Below, in pieces: positions 8,442-16,854 of a stretch of DNA of 64,000 nt. Position 1 is the first letter of the stretch. Each line of letters opens with the position of its first letter. The stretch is taken from contig OZ244830.1 in NCBI GenBank assembly GCA_965220425.1, positions 4,650,001 to 4,714,000 on the forward strand. The letters run 5' to 3'. This stretch comes from Azophilus sp965220425. Its GTDB lineage: Bacteria; Pseudomonadota; Gammaproteobacteria; Pseudomonadales; Azotimanducaceae. A program made the position numbers and the translations under genes. The notes beneath the pieces were generated by a model that saw only the letters and a program-made list of their open reading frames with translations, was not told where the DNA came from and did not search any database.

Positions 8442-8532
8442 GATGTGTCCAACTCCCACCGGCAGCGTGGCCCCCGGGGCGGCTCAGGATGGCCGACGCA
8501 ACGCCCGGTCATGGGGCCAATCGCTGGTTCTG

Positions 8533-8973
8533 TCAATTCTCGCGCGATGCCTGTTCGCGCAGTCGTTTGACCAGGCCTCGCCCAACCGCGTAGGCCGACG
8601 CAGCCAGCACCGGATGCCGCAACACGGCGATCGCCAGCACCGCCAATCCCGCGCCCGCGATCCAGCCCTGCAGTTGCGGGCTGCTCGCGCGGCCGGTCGT
8701 TGCGCGGTTCACGGTATGCTCGCAGTTGTTGGTGAAGAGATTGTATCGGCGCGCCCCCTCCTGTGCGGCGCCCAATCGGCGGCGCCGCGTGTGCGGGTCT
8801 ACGGCCGTCACCCTGAGCCGTCGCCCGGCCCTGAACTGCCGTTCGGTAGAGACGTGCTCCCCGCGCCAGGGCGTATTGTGCAGAATGCGGCCGTCCGCAA
8901 GCACAACACCCTTGTGCATGACCAACCCCTTGCGGCGGGCGACGATGTCGCCCGGCTGATAGTCCGGCTGCAT
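8533..8973 (-). CDS. LRAT-domain (NlpC/P60-fold) protein with C-terminal membrane helix
   Basis: A 146-residue protein. GDIVARRKGLVMHKGVV near the N-terminus supplies the histidine and NLFTNNCEHTVN near residue 88 supplies the NCEH cysteine of the LRAT (lecithin:retinol acyltransferase-like) papain-fold superfamily. A hydrophobic helix (IAGAGLAVLAIAVLRHPVLA) follows, suggesting membrane anchoring with the domain in the cytoplasm. Family members act as thiol acyltransferases or phospholipases on lipids. The ATG at 8973 has AGGAG nine bases upstream and is preferred to a GTG at 8994. It lies head-to-tail with oxyR but 91 bp away. Confidence 0.72.
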   Translation of the reverse strand: MQPDYQPGDIVARRKGLVMHKGVVLADGRILHNTPWRGEHVSTERQFRAGRRLRVTAVDPHTRRRRLGAAQEGARRYNLFTNNCEHTVNRATTGRASSPQLQGWIAGAGLAVLAIAVLRHPVLAASAYAVGRGLVKRLREQASREN

Positions 8974-9201
8974 AAGGTAGCTCCTGATCGTCACTCCTGG
9001 CCGAAACGTAGCATATTCCGGGCCAGACTTGCTGGTCGCCCGCCGTTCTCAGGCACACCGCGTCCGCCCAGAGCCCGATATTGCGGCAACTCGAACCGAT
9101 TACGTGGGAGGGCGTGGGGAAAAATTTTCAGCGACGGACGGGGTGCGATGGCGAAGCTGCCCGGGGGTTGGCGAAAACGGCGAGCATTCAGCGCAAGTGC
9201 G

Positions 9202-9543
9202 CTACCCGCTGTGCACCAGCATATAGTCGATTGCAGCCGTCAACTGCTCGTCCGAGCAATCGAAACAGAGTCCGCGTTCCGGCATGCCCGGCGGCATGCC
9301 CTCGACGGTGGATTGCAACAGTCGATCCATCCCCTTGACCAGGCGTGGCTCCCAGGATTCCGGATCGCCGGTTCTGGGCGCACCGGCAACACCGGCGGCG
9401 TGGCAGGAGAAACAGAACCGCTCATACACCATCTTGCCCGGATGCACCGGCACGTCATCGCCGTTCGCCGAACCCGGCCCGGACTCGGAGCAGGCGGCGG
9501 CCATGAGCAATGCCAGGCAACAGGCGCCCTTGAAGCGGCACAT
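9202..9543 (-). CDS. Small c-type cytochrome (c5-like), predicted lipoprotein
   Basis: A 113-residue protein with an N-terminal signal ending in LMAAAC, a good lipobox, so it is probably a lipid-anchored periplasmic cytochrome. The heme-binding motif is CFSCH near residue 44. PPGMP near residue 84 supplies a candidate axial Met region, and CFDCSDEQLTAAIDYM is typical of the cytochrome c5 family C-terminus. It would carry electrons in the periplasm to a terminal oxidase or peroxidase. No redox partner gene adjoins it. Confidence 0.88.
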   Translation of the reverse strand: MCRFKGACCLALLMAAACSESGPGSANGDDVPVHPGKMVYERFCFSCHAAGVAGAPRTGDPESWEPRLVKGMDRLLQSTVEGMPPGMPERGLCFDCSDEQLTAAIDYMLVHSG

Positions 9544-9843
9544 ACGGCTTGTCTCCAGCTATCGCGACCGCTAGGTGCCGCCGAGCCCGGGCGTTGCCAA
9601 GTCGATGCCGGCCCGGGCACACGATACGCTACAAAGTAACCGGCATTCGCGCGTATGGAGCCTCAGCCGGTACCCGGCCCCCGCCCGCACGCGGGCCGCG
9701 CCTTTGTCGGCTGTTCGGCTTTTGCCAAGGTTATTCACCGCAACGTCGACTCCCGCGAAACACCCCTGGAGACGCCAAGAATAGCGGCTTTCAGACGGAC
9801 AGGTATATGACCGGCCGCAAAATCGAGACCGCCGCCGGGCCGC
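9544..9843. other. 300-bp stretch without a recognised gene
   Basis: No frame here has a start, ribosome site and family resemblance. It separates the cytochrome gene start from the B2 palindrome at the aminotransferase 3' end and presumably holds the cytochrome promoter. Confidence 0.4.
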
Positions 9844-9916
9844 CGCATCACTCGCCAACTTCCTGCTGCGGACGCCGACGCCCTCGCGACGAAAGTCGGT
9901 AAGCGATGCGGGCTAA
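9844..9916. repeat. Palindromic element B2 at the aminotransferase 3' end
   Basis: Left arm CCGCATCACTCGCCAACTT, a loop shared with the other B copies (CCTGCTGCGGACGCC, CGACGCCCTCGCGACG), and right arm AAGTCGGTAAGCGATGCGGG ending in CTAA. Pairing of the arms is imperfect. Read on the minus strand, the outer bases at 9913-9915 are the TAG stop of the aminotransferase. Confidence 0.7.
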
Positions 9917-11112
9917 AGGCCGCGCAGAATCTCAGCCCCGCGGCGCAGCGTATCGTCGTCCTTGCAGAAGCAGAAACGCAGCACCTTGTGGTCGTTGGCG
10001 TGCGGGTCGTCATAGAAGATCGACACGGGAATGGACGCGAGCTTTGCTTCCCGGGTCAGCCGGAAGGCGAGTTCAGCGTCCCTTTCGTTGAACACGCGCT
10101 CAAAGCCGAGAAGCTGAAAGTAGGTTCCGGCGCTGGGCACGACGCTGAACCTCGACCCTTCCAGCAGCCCGCAGAAAAGATCCCGCTTGCGCTGGTAGAA
10201 CGAACCCAGTTGCAGGTGGTGTTCCGGGTGGTTGGCAAGGAAATCGGCCAGGCCATGCTGTACCGGGGTATTGGAGGTAAAGGTCACGAACTGGTGCACC
10301 TTGCGGAATTCGGCGGAAAGCGGCGCCGGAGCCACGCAGTAGCCGATCTTCCAGCCCGTGACGTGATAGGTCTTGCCGAACGAGGAGACCGCGAAGCTGC
10401 GCTCGAAGAGCCCCGGGTAGCGGCAAACGCTCTGGTGTTGCCGTCCGTCGAAGACGATGTGCTCGTAGACTTCATCGGCGAGCACGTAGAAGCCGTGCCG
10501 CATGGCCAGGGCTTCGAGCCGCTCCAGGTCCTCCCGCTCCCACACCGTACCGGTGGGATTGTGCGGTGTATTGAAGATCACCAGGCGCGTTTTCGGGCCC
10601 ACCCGCGCCTCGAACCGGTCCCAGTCCACGCGGTACCCGGGCGGCTGCAACGGAACGTGGCGGGTTAACCCCCCCTGAAGCCGGATTCCCGGTTCATAGC
10701 TGTCGTAGGCCGGATCGAAGACAATCGCCTCGTCGCCGGGATGAATCACCGCGGCCATGGCGCAGAACAACGCCTCCGTGGCGCCGGAAGTAACCGTCAC
10801 TTCGGTCTCCGGATCGACCGTCGCGCCGTACAGATCCCGGACCTTGACGGCAATGGCCTCGCGCAGGCCGGGTACACCCGCCATCGGCGGATACTGGTTG
10901 AACCCGTGGGACAGGTAATACCGGACCCGGTCGATCAGCTCTTCCGGCCCGTCGAAGTCCGGGAACCCCTGGGAGAGATTCAGCGCGCCCTCTTCGGCGG
11001 CCAGGGCCGACATCACCGTGAATATCGTGGTGCCAACCTCCGGCAACTTGCTGACCGGATGCGCGGTTTCGTCACTTCGCGACGGGTCCGTGATCGATTC
11101 AGACCGGTTCAT
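9913..11112 (-). CDS. PLP-dependent methionine aminotransferase (YbdL-like, class I/II)
   Basis: A 399-residue fold-type I aminotransferase. Landmarks are LNLSQGFPDFD near residue 45, FNQYPPMAGVPGLREAI near 70, VTSGATEALF near 107, IFNTPHNPTG near 180 and the PLP-lysine region SSFGKTYHVTGWKIGY near 245, plus VLRFCFCK near the C-terminus. This set, especially NQYPPMAG and TYHVTGWKIGY, matches methionine/kynurenine aminotransferases of the YbdL type, which can close the methionine salvage pathway by re-aminating keto-methionine. It is divergent from ahcY, sharing 150 bp, so the two may be linked through methionine metabolism. The stop codon is contributed by a B-type palindrome. Confidence 0.88.
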   Translation of the reverse strand: MNRSESITDPSRSDETAHPVSKLPEVGTTIFTVMSALAAEEGALNLSQGFPDFDGPEELIDRVRYYLSHGFNQYPPMAGVPGLREAIAVKVRDLYGATVDPETEVTVTSGATEALFCAMAAVIHPGDEAIVFDPAYDSYEPGIRLQGGLTRHVPLQPPGYRVDWDRFEARVGPKTRLVIFNTPHNPTGTVWEREDLERLEALAMRHGFYVLADEVYEHIVFDGRQHQSVCRYPGLFERSFAVSSFGKTYHVTGWKIGYCVAPAPLSAEFRKVHQFVTFTSNTPVQHGLADFLANHPEHHLQLGSFYQRKRDLFCGLLEGSRFSVVPSAGTYFQLLGFERVFNERDAELAFRLTREAKLASIPVSIFYDDPHANDHKVLRFCFCKDDDTLRRGAEILRGL

Positions 11113-11262
11113 TCAAAAATTTCATGCCCGATGGAAATTCGTCGTTCGCATCGATTCCACGGCCTCCCTGACCGGCGTTGTGCACTCTCAGTGTCGCTTG
11201 AACGCCCGCATTATGTACACTTTCAATCGCTAGGGTACGGTCCCGCAAAAAAGGAACGAATC

Positions 11263-12639
11263 ATGTGCGACGCCAGATTCTCGGATTACCGCGTGGCCGA
11301 TATCGGACTCGCCGATTTCGGGCGCCGGGAAATCTCCCTGGCGGAGGCGGAAATGCCGGCGCTGATGTCGTTGCGCGGGAAGTACGCGGAAGAGCGGCCG
11401 CTGGCCGGCGCGAGGATCGTCGGCTGCATCCACATGACCGTGCAGACGGCCGTGCTGATCGAGACGCTGACGGCGCTCGGCGCCGCGGTGCGCTGGTCGT
11501 CCTGCAACATCTTCTCCACCCAGGACCACGCCGCCGCGGCCATGGCGGCCCGGGGCGTGCCGGTGTTCGCGTGGAAAGGCGAGACCGAAGAGGAATACGA
11601 CTGGTGCATCGAGCAGACCCTGCTCGAGGACGGCGAGCCCTGGGATGCCAACCTGCTGCTCGACGACGGCGGCGACCTCACGCGGATGGTGCACGAGCGC
11701 TATCCTTCGATGCTGCGCAATATCCACGGCATCAGCGAAGAGACCACGACGGGCGTGCACAGGCTGCACGACATGCTGCGCACCGGGGAACTCAAGGTGC
11801 CCGCCGTCAACGTGAACGACTCCGTCAGCAAGTCGAAGAACGACAACCGCTACGGTTGCCGGCACAGCCTGAACGATGCCATCAAGCGCGGCACCGACAT
11901 GCTGCTCGCCGGCAAGCGCGCACTGGTGATCGGCTACGGCGACGTGGGCAAGGGCTCCACCCAGAGCCTGCGCCAGGAGGCCATGATCGTGCGGGTGGCG
12001 GAGATCGACCCCATTTGCGCAATGCAGGCCTGCATGGACGGCTTCGAACTGGTATCGCCGTACCGCGGCGGCATCAACACCGGCCGGGTGGCGGAGATCG
12101 ATACGCGGCTCATGGGCGATACCGACCTCGTGGTGACCTGTACGGGCAACAGCAACGTCTGCGACGCCGCCATGCTGCAGACGCTGAAGCCCGGGGCGGT
12201 AGTAGCCAACATCGGCCATTTCGACAACGAAATCGACACCCGCTACATGCGCGACAACTGGCGCTGGGAAAAGGTGAAGGACCAGGTGCACCAGGTGTTC
12301 CGCAGCGACGACCCCGGCAACTATCTCATTCTGCTGTCGGAAGGGCGGCTGGTGAACCTGGGCAATGCAATGGGCCATCCCTCGCGGGTCATGGACGGCT
12401 CCTTCGCCAACCAGGTGCTTGCCCAGATGCATATTTACCACGAGCGCTGGGCCAGCCAGCCGGAGAACCAGCGGGCGCCGGTAACCATCGAAGTGCTGCC
12501 GAAGAAGCTCGACGAAGAGGTGGCGGAACTGATGGTGGCCGGGTTCGGCGGCACCCTCACCAGGCTCACGGAGCCCCAGGCCGACTACATCGGGGTGGAT
12601 ACGGCGGGGCCGTTCAAGCCGGACAGCTACAAGTACTGA
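11263..12639 (+). CDS. ahcY: Adenosylhomocysteinase (S-adenosyl-L-homocysteine hydrolase)
   Basis: A 458-residue protein with end-to-end AhcY hallmarks: HMTVQTAVLIETL near 55-67, SSCNIFSTQDHAAAA near 76-90, the catalytic SVSKSKNDNRYGCRHS region near 188-203, the NAD-binding GYGDVGKG at 224-231, GHFDNEID near 320, and the C-terminal FKPDSYKY that contributes to the NAD site of the neighbouring subunit. It hydrolyses S-adenosylhomocysteine to adenosine and homocysteine in the cytoplasm, relieving product inhibition of methyltransferases. The ATG at 11263 follows AAGGAACG. I looked for an SAH-riboswitch-like structure in the 150-bp leader and saw none. Confidence 0.97.
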   Translation: MCDARFSDYRVADIGLADFGRREISLAEAEMPALMSLRGKYAEERPLAGARIVGCIHMTVQTAVLIETLTALGAAVRWSSCNIFSTQDHAAAAMAARGVPVFAWKGETEEEYDWCIEQTLLEDGEPWDANLLLDDGGDLTRMVHERYPSMLRNIHGISEETTTGVHRLHDMLRTGELKVPAVNVNDSVSKSKNDNRYGCRHSLNDAIKRGTDMLLAGKRALVIGYGDVGKGSTQSLRQEAMIVRVAEIDPICAMQACMDGFELVSPYRGGINTGRVAEIDTRLMGDTDLVVTCTGNSNVCDAAMLQTLKPGAVVANIGHFDNEIDTRYMRDNWRWEKVKDQVHQVFRSDDPGNYLILLSEGRLVNLGNAMGHPSRVMDGSFANQVLAQMHIYHERWASQPENQRAPVTIEVLPKKLDEEVAELMVAGFGGTLTRLTEPQADYIGVDTAGPFKPDSYKY

Positions 12640-12883
12640 ACGGTCGGTAACGCAAACCGGAGAAAGTTCCCTCGCGGCATCCTGGATCACGGCTGTTACG
12701 GGTGGAATTGCCGAACCTGTCAACGTCGCCGACGTCGACCCGGGGCGATTGCCGGACTTTGCGCGGTCTCCCGATCCGGAACGGCGTCACCGGCGCGTTC
12801 GGCGTCGATTCGGATTCAGGAACGTTGGTTTACTTGAACCCCTGTGTGCCTTACGGTCATTCCAGGAACGGCGGGAACTGCAA

Positions 12884-14422
12884 ATGGATGTGCGAACCCT
12901 GATGCGGCGGGCGGCCGCCCACTATTCGGACCTCGAAGCCGTAGTGCACGGAGACCGGCGCCTGACCTTTGCGGAATCCTGGCGGCGCTCGCTGCGCCTG
13001 GCCAACGCCATGCTGGCCACGGGCCTTGAGCCCGGCGACCGGGTCGGGGTGCTGGAAAACAACTCGATCGAGGCGGCTGACCTGTTCGGCGGCGCCGCGG
13101 CCGCCAACCTGGTGCGGGTGCCGCTCTATCCCCGGAACGGGCGGGACGCGCATCTGCACATGCTCGGCCATACCCAGTGCCGCCTGCTGATCGTAAGCCA
13201 CGCCCACGCCGAAGAGGTCGCGGGAATCGCCGATGACCTGCCCGCCCTGGAGCATGTGTGGGTTCGGGACTCCGGCTACGAACACTGGCTGCTTGGCCAT
13301 TCCGACAGCGACCCGGACCTGGACATCGGCGAAGACGACAATTTCATCATCCGTCACACCGGCGGCACCACGGGCAAATCCAAGGGCGTCGCCTATACCC
13401 ACAAGGCCTGGCTCGCGGCGGGCCGGGACTGGTTCTATGCGTTCCCGCCGGTGGAACCCGGCGACAAGTGCATGCACCTCGGCCCCATCTCCCACGGTTC
13501 CGGCTACCAGTACCTGCCCATGTGGCTGAGCGGCGGCTGCAACGTCATGCTGGACCGTTTCGATACCCGGGAAACGCTCGATGTCATGGCGCGCGAGGGC
13601 ATCGCGTTCGGCTTCATGGTGCCGACCATGGTGAACGCGATGGTTCAGGACAACAGCGCCCGGGGACGGGACTTCTCTCGCCTGAAGTGCCTGTTGATCG
13701 CCGCCGCGCCGATCCAGGATGCGACCGCGCTGGCGGCGCGGGAGGTATTCGGCGACGTGCTCTATCAGGGTTACGGCCAAACGGAGGTACTGCCGGTTTC
13801 CATGATGGGGCCGCGCCAGTGGTTCGCCCGGGTCGAGGGCTCGACACCGCTACGATCGTGCGGCCTGGCGCTGCCGTTCGCGGAGGTCGAGATCCGGGAC
13901 GAGGAGAACCGGCCCCTTCCGGCCGATGAAGTCGGCGAAATCGTCGCCCGGGCCGACGGCATGATGAGCGGTTTCTGGAACGACGAGGAAGCCACGCGGG
14001 AACGGATCGTCGACGGCTGGGTGAAGACCGGCGACCTCGGCCGGCTCGATGCAAACGGCTACCTCTACATCGTCGACCGGGCCGACGACATGATCATCTC
14101 CGGCGGTTTCAACATCTGGCCGGCGGAGATCGAGAATGCGATCGCCAATCACCCGGCCGTCATCGAGGTTGCGGTGTTCGGCGTACCGCACCCCAAGTGG
14201 GGCGAGACGCCGCACGCCGTCTGCGTAGTCAAAGACCCGGGCGATCTGACCGCCGAGGAAGTCATCGACCTCGCCGCCCGGGAACTCGGTTCCTACAAGA
14301 AGCCCGGCGGCGTCACCGTCACGACCGAGCCGTTGCCGAAAAGCCCGGTGGGCAAGATCAAGCGCAAGGACCTGCGCGAGCCCTTCTGGGCCGGCCGGGA
14401 CCGGCGGGTGTCCGGCAGTTGA
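12884..14422 (+). CDS. AMP-forming acyl-CoA synthetase / AMP-dependent ligase
   Basis: A 512-residue ANL-superfamily enzyme. The phosphate loop HTGGTTGKSKG is at residues 158-168, the YGQTE motif near 300, the adenylation TGDLGRLD near 384, the hinge RADDMIISGGFNIWPAEIE near 400, and the C-terminal catalytic lysine region PKSPVGKIKRKDLRE. It activates a carboxylic acid with ATP and transfers it to CoA; the acid is unknown, though the sequence resembles the medium/long-chain or aromatic acyl-CoA synthetase group. The ATG at 12884 begins the family-like MDVRTLMRRAA; longer in-frame starts add a basic unconserved leader. It lies 244 bp downstream of ahcY. Confidence 0.9.
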   Translation: MDVRTLMRRAAAHYSDLEAVVHGDRRLTFAESWRRSLRLANAMLATGLEPGDRVGVLENNSIEAADLFGGAAAANLVRVPLYPRNGRDAHLHMLGHTQCRLLIVSHAHAEEVAGIADDLPALEHVWVRDSGYEHWLLGHSDSDPDLDIGEDDNFIIRHTGGTTGKSKGVAYTHKAWLAAGRDWFYAFPPVEPGDKCMHLGPISHGSGYQYLPMWLSGGCNVMLDRFDTRETLDVMAREGIAFGFMVPTMVNAMVQDNSARGRDFSRLKCLLIAAAPIQDATALAAREVFGDVLYQGYGQTEVLPVSMMGPRQWFARVEGSTPLRSCGLALPFAEVEIRDEENRPLPADEVGEIVARADGMMSGFWNDEEATRERIVDGWVKTGDLGRLDANGYLYIVDRADDMIISGGFNIWPAEIENAIANHPAVIEVAVFGVPHPKWGETPHAVCVVKDPGDLTAEEVIDLAARELGSYKKPGGVTVTTEPLPKSPVGKIKRKDLREPFWAGRDRRVSGS

Positions 14423-14478
14423 GCCGGCGCCACGCCCGCCCCGGCGGCGCTCGCCCGGTCGGGCCAGGAAACTTCACC

Positions 14479-15147
14479 ATGATCAGGAAGTTTCTTGCAT
14501 GGATCTCGATCATCGTAGCAACCTGTTTTCTGATTGCCTTCTGGGTGATCTTCTTTTCGCCGAGGCCGCCGCTCACGACGGACCCCGCGACGCTTGCGGG
14601 CGATGGCAGCATCATCGACTACTGCGAGCTGCCACATCTCGATGGCAGCGGAAAGCTGGCGGCGGACATACCCAAGGGCAACACCCCGGGTTGCAGTTAC
14701 ACCCACTTTCCTTTGCCGATCCTGGCGGAATGCACCGAACCGTTGATCGAAGGCGCCGATGACATACGGGGCCTGTGGCAAGGGGTGGAAGGTGGGCATG
14801 CCGGACATGTTGAACGCATCGACCAATGCGGCCGACGGGTGGTGGTTACCAGCAGCGGCCTCATTCACGACTACGGCCCGAACAGCACGCTGGGGGAGAA
14901 TACCGACGATACGGAAGGCAGCGTGGCTTTCAGAATCGGCGATAAGCCCTATTGCCCGCGAACATCGGCCAGCATGATCTGGAACAACGGAATTCTGGCT
15001 TTTCACGCCTTTGGATGGGGCCCTGTCGTGGTGCGGCGTTATCGCGATGGTGAGCAACTGGTGTGGGAATACGTTGACGGCAGCATCACCAGGATGAATC
15101 GCATCTGTACCTTGCCCGAGGACCAGAAGATTCCGAGGCCGAGGTAG
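14479..15147 (+). CDS. Membrane-anchored or secreted protein of unknown function
   Basis: A 222-residue protein I do not recognise. One hydrophobic N-terminal segment (residues 5-26, FLAWISIIVATCFLIAFWVIFF) is either an uncleaved anchor or a signal sequence, followed by a polar periplasmic domain with six cysteines (in YCELPH, PGCSYTH, LAECTEP, DQCGRR, YCPRTS, RICTLP), which suggests disulfide bonds. The segment LIHDYGPNSTLGENTDDTEG is rich in Asp/Asn. It starts 57 bp after the acyl-CoA synthetase gene and may be co-transcribed, without evidence of shared function. Confidence 0.6.
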   Translation: MIRKFLAWISIIVATCFLIAFWVIFFSPRPPLTTDPATLAGDGSIIDYCELPHLDGSGKLAADIPKGNTPGCSYTHFPLPILAECTEPLIEGADDIRGLWQGVEGGHAGHVERIDQCGRRVVVTSSGLIHDYGPNSTLGENTDDTEGSVAFRIGDKPYCPRTSASMIWNNGILAFHAFGWGPVVVRRYRDGEQLVWEYVDGSITRMNRICTLPEDQKIPRPR

Positions 15148-15186
15148 GGGCCAGGTCAGCCGGAAGAACGGAATTCGATGACTGGC

Positions 15187-15231
15187 GCCTCGACGCCCTC
15201 GCGACGAAAGTTGGTGAGCGACGCGGGCTAG
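15187..15231. repeat. Palindromic element B3 (right arm only)
   Basis: GCCTCGACGCCCTCGCGACG followed by AAAGTTGGTGAGCGACGCGG and GCTAG is the right arm of a B element; the left arm was lost by deletion relative to 35547-35665. On the minus strand the TAG at 15228-15230 terminates the truncated SDR frame. Confidence 0.75.
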
Positions 15232-15602
15232 AACGTGCCCGGAAAGTTGCCGCCGTCGATCAGGATGTTCTGGCCGTTGATGTAGCCGGCCTGCCGACTG
15301 CAGATGAACGCGCACAATGCGCCGAACTCTTCGGGTTTGCCGAGACGCTGGAGAGGATTGTCGCCTAGCAGCCGAGCGGTGAACGTCTGCGCATCGATGC
15401 CTTCCTTGCGGGCGTTGTTCTCAATGTAGACCTTCAGCGGGCCGGTCTCGAAGGTACCCGGCAGGAGATTATTGATGGTCACGTCCGCCTCGGTTGCGGT
15501 GACCTCGACGTCCTCCCGGGCGAGGGCCAGGGCCGCCGCCTGGCCCAGATCGGCGTCGGCGGCGCATACGATGGCGGTTTTTCCGCCGATGCCCAGATTC
15601 AT
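15228..15602 (-). pseudogene. SDR-family oxidoreductase with internal 135-codon deletion
   Basis: The 124-residue frame is the start (MNLGIGGKTAIVCAA) and end (INNLLPGTFETGPLKVY through ILIDGGNFPGTF) of the 259-residue SDR at 35662-36441, fused in frame. The missing 405 bp remove the central Rossmann strands and the whole catalytic region. In the intact copy the deletion endpoints are two CGTCCGC repeats (35916-35922 and 36321-36327); one copy remains here at 15482-15488, so slippage or recombination between 7-bp repeats explains it. The product cannot be an active dehydrogenase. Confidence 0.88.
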
Positions 15603-15764
15603 GCTACCGATCCTCCCGTCAGGCCGCTGCCTCCTACATGCTCTTAGTGTATGGCCTGGGTTTCATCGTGCTGCCCGAAGAACCAGGACCACCTCACCGA
15701 AACGCTTTGGCGACTGGACCAGCATGCATAGGTAACGTATCGACATCGCACCGGACAAGTCTGC

Positions 15765-16172
15765 TCACGCAAGCTCACGCGATGCAATAGCAAGCGGATG
15801 ACCGGCAAGGCGACTGTCCCGGGTAAGCAGCCTGAGACCTTCCTCCTGTGCCTGGACGAGCAGCAATTCGTCGAAAGGGTCCTTGTGTTCGAGTGGCTTC
15901 TTGAGCGCTCGTGCGGCGTGGAGCATGGTCATTGGCAGAATCCTCACATCCTGGTCTTCAAGCGCCACCATCACATCCTCAGGAGAAAAACGGCTCTTGC
16001 GCACGCCCGACGGGTGGCGCGCGTTGTGCTTGAGGCGCATTTCCCAGACCGAGACCGCGCTTACATAGAACTCCATCTCGCGCGCCGTCAGTATCCGGCG
16101 TTCCCAGTCGAGAAACTGTCCAGGCCTGTCCATGAAGTCGTAGACGTAGGAAGTGTCGAGAAGAACGCGCAT
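15765..16172 (-). CDS. vapC: PIN-domain toxin (VapC-like) of a type II toxin-antitoxin pair
   Basis: A 135-residue protein starting MRVLLDTSYVYDF, the first PIN acidic residue (D6), with a VSAVSVWEMRLK segment near 37-48, HKDPFDELLLVQAQEEG near 100 (the DxxD-type acidic pair) and LLTRDSRL near 118. PIN toxins are Mg-dependent RNases that cut tRNA or other RNA. The antitoxin gene lies 16 bp upstream on the same strand. The ATG at 16172 is chosen because the frame upstream of it overlaps the antitoxin gene. Fragments of a closely similar gene occur at 38334-38458 and 40225-40258. Confidence 0.87.
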   Translation of the reverse strand: MRVLLDTSYVYDFMDRPGQFLDWERRILTAREMEFYVSAVSVWEMRLKHNARHPSGVRKSRFSPEDVMVALEDQDVRILPMTMLHAARALKKPLEHKDPFDELLLVQAQEEGLRLLTRDSRLAGHPLAIASRELA

Positions 16173-16188
16173 TGCCGCACCCACCCGG

Positions 16189-16449
16189 CTATTCGTCATC
16201 CAGGCCGAGCACCCGGCGGCTGAAGGCCGGATCGTCGAATTCCTCGGGCCATCCTGCCCCGTCGCCCTCGATACCGAGGCGCCGACGCGCGGCCTCCAGC
16301 TTTTTGAAGTCGATCCCGCCGCGCCGGTCGCAGCGCACCAGTTCGACGGCCGGCCGGCCGTGCTTCGTAATGATGACGCGCTCGCCATTGCGGGCCGCGG
16401 CGATCAGTTCGGAGAGGCGTGCTTTCGCTTCGCGGATGGCAAGTTCCAT
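16189..16449 (-). CDS. Phd/YefM-family antitoxin partner of the PIN toxin
   Basis: An 86-residue protein whose first 50 residues, MELAIREAKARLSELIAAAR and GERVIITKHGRPAVELV, are the Phd/YefM DNA-binding antitoxin pattern. The acidic C-terminus (GWPEEFDDPAF, LGLDDE) would wrap the toxin. It neutralises the downstream PIN protein and represses its own operon. The ATG at 16449 starts the conserved domain; an in-frame start at 16509 would add an unconserved leader. Confidence 0.88.
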   Translation of the reverse strand: MELAIREAKARLSELIAAARNGERVIITKHGRPAVELVRCDRRGGIDFKKLEAARRRLGIEGDGAGWPEEFDDPAFSRRVLGLDDE

Positions 16450-16557
16450 GACGCCTGAATTTCGGCCTGTAACTGGATGCCGCCAGTATGCGGGGGTGGG
16501 CTTTTCCAATCAAGACTATAGCGTGACTACATCTATCCATTTCGACGGCTGCAAAGG

Positions 16558-16854
16558 CTACAGCTTCAGCTCCGCAAGCTCCTCCAACACCTTGGGATGA
16601 CTTTGCACGACTTTGAGCAGCGTCTTTGCGGCACCGCGCGGCGACCGCCTGCCCTGCTCCCAGTCCTGAACGGTGTCGATGGAAACGTTGAGCAGCTTCG
16701 CAAATTCGCGTTGGGTCAGATCGACCGACCTCCGGGCCGAAACCGCCAGGAGTTGTTCTTTTGTGTACGTTCGACCCTTCTTGCCGTTTTTCATTTGCTC
16801 GACGGCGCGCAGCAATTCAGCGCCCTCGCTGCTCATCCTGCTTTTGCTAGTCAC
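16558..16854 (-). CDS. XRE-family antitoxin-like DNA-binding protein
   Basis: A 98-residue (GTG start at 16854) or 92-residue (ATG at 16836) protein. The helix-turn-helix is LTQREFAKLLNVSIDTVQDWEQGRRSPRGAAKTLL, typical of HigA/NadS-type antitoxins that follow a RelE-fold toxin gene. The GTG start overlaps the end of a short upstream frame (stop at 16847-16849), the usual toxin-first arrangement, but that frame has lost its start and most of its length. It is therefore probably an orphan antitoxin or autoregulator, 108 bp upstream of the Phd antitoxin gene. Confidence 0.8.
   Translation of the reverse strand: MTSKSRMSSEGAELLRAVEQMKNGKKGRTYTKEQLLAVSARRSVDLTQREFAKLLNVSIDTVQDWEQGRRSPRGAAKTLLKVVQSHPKVLEELAELKL

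Larger units (their letters stand above)
15157..15681. repeat. Large direct repeat, left copy (SDR segment with deletions)
   Basis: This segment is near-identical to 35473-36521 in the same orientation, over flanking non-coding DNA and the SDR gene. Relative to the right copy it lacks the left arm and loop of the B palindrome (about 110 bp) and 405 bp inside the SDR gene. The homology continues past the SDR start codon through ACATGCTCTTAGTGTATGGC. Together the two copies bracket about 20 kb. Confidence 0.88.

Noticed and set aside
11113..11262. Possible SAH or SAM riboswitch in the ahcY leader
   Set aside because: I could not find the conserved core or a plausible pairing scheme, and the leader is shared with the divergent aminotransferase gene.
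11230..12723. A 497-residue minus-strand frame opposite ahcY
   Set aside because: Antisense shadow of a full-length, motif-complete AhcY; composition rich in His/Val/Ala with no domain.
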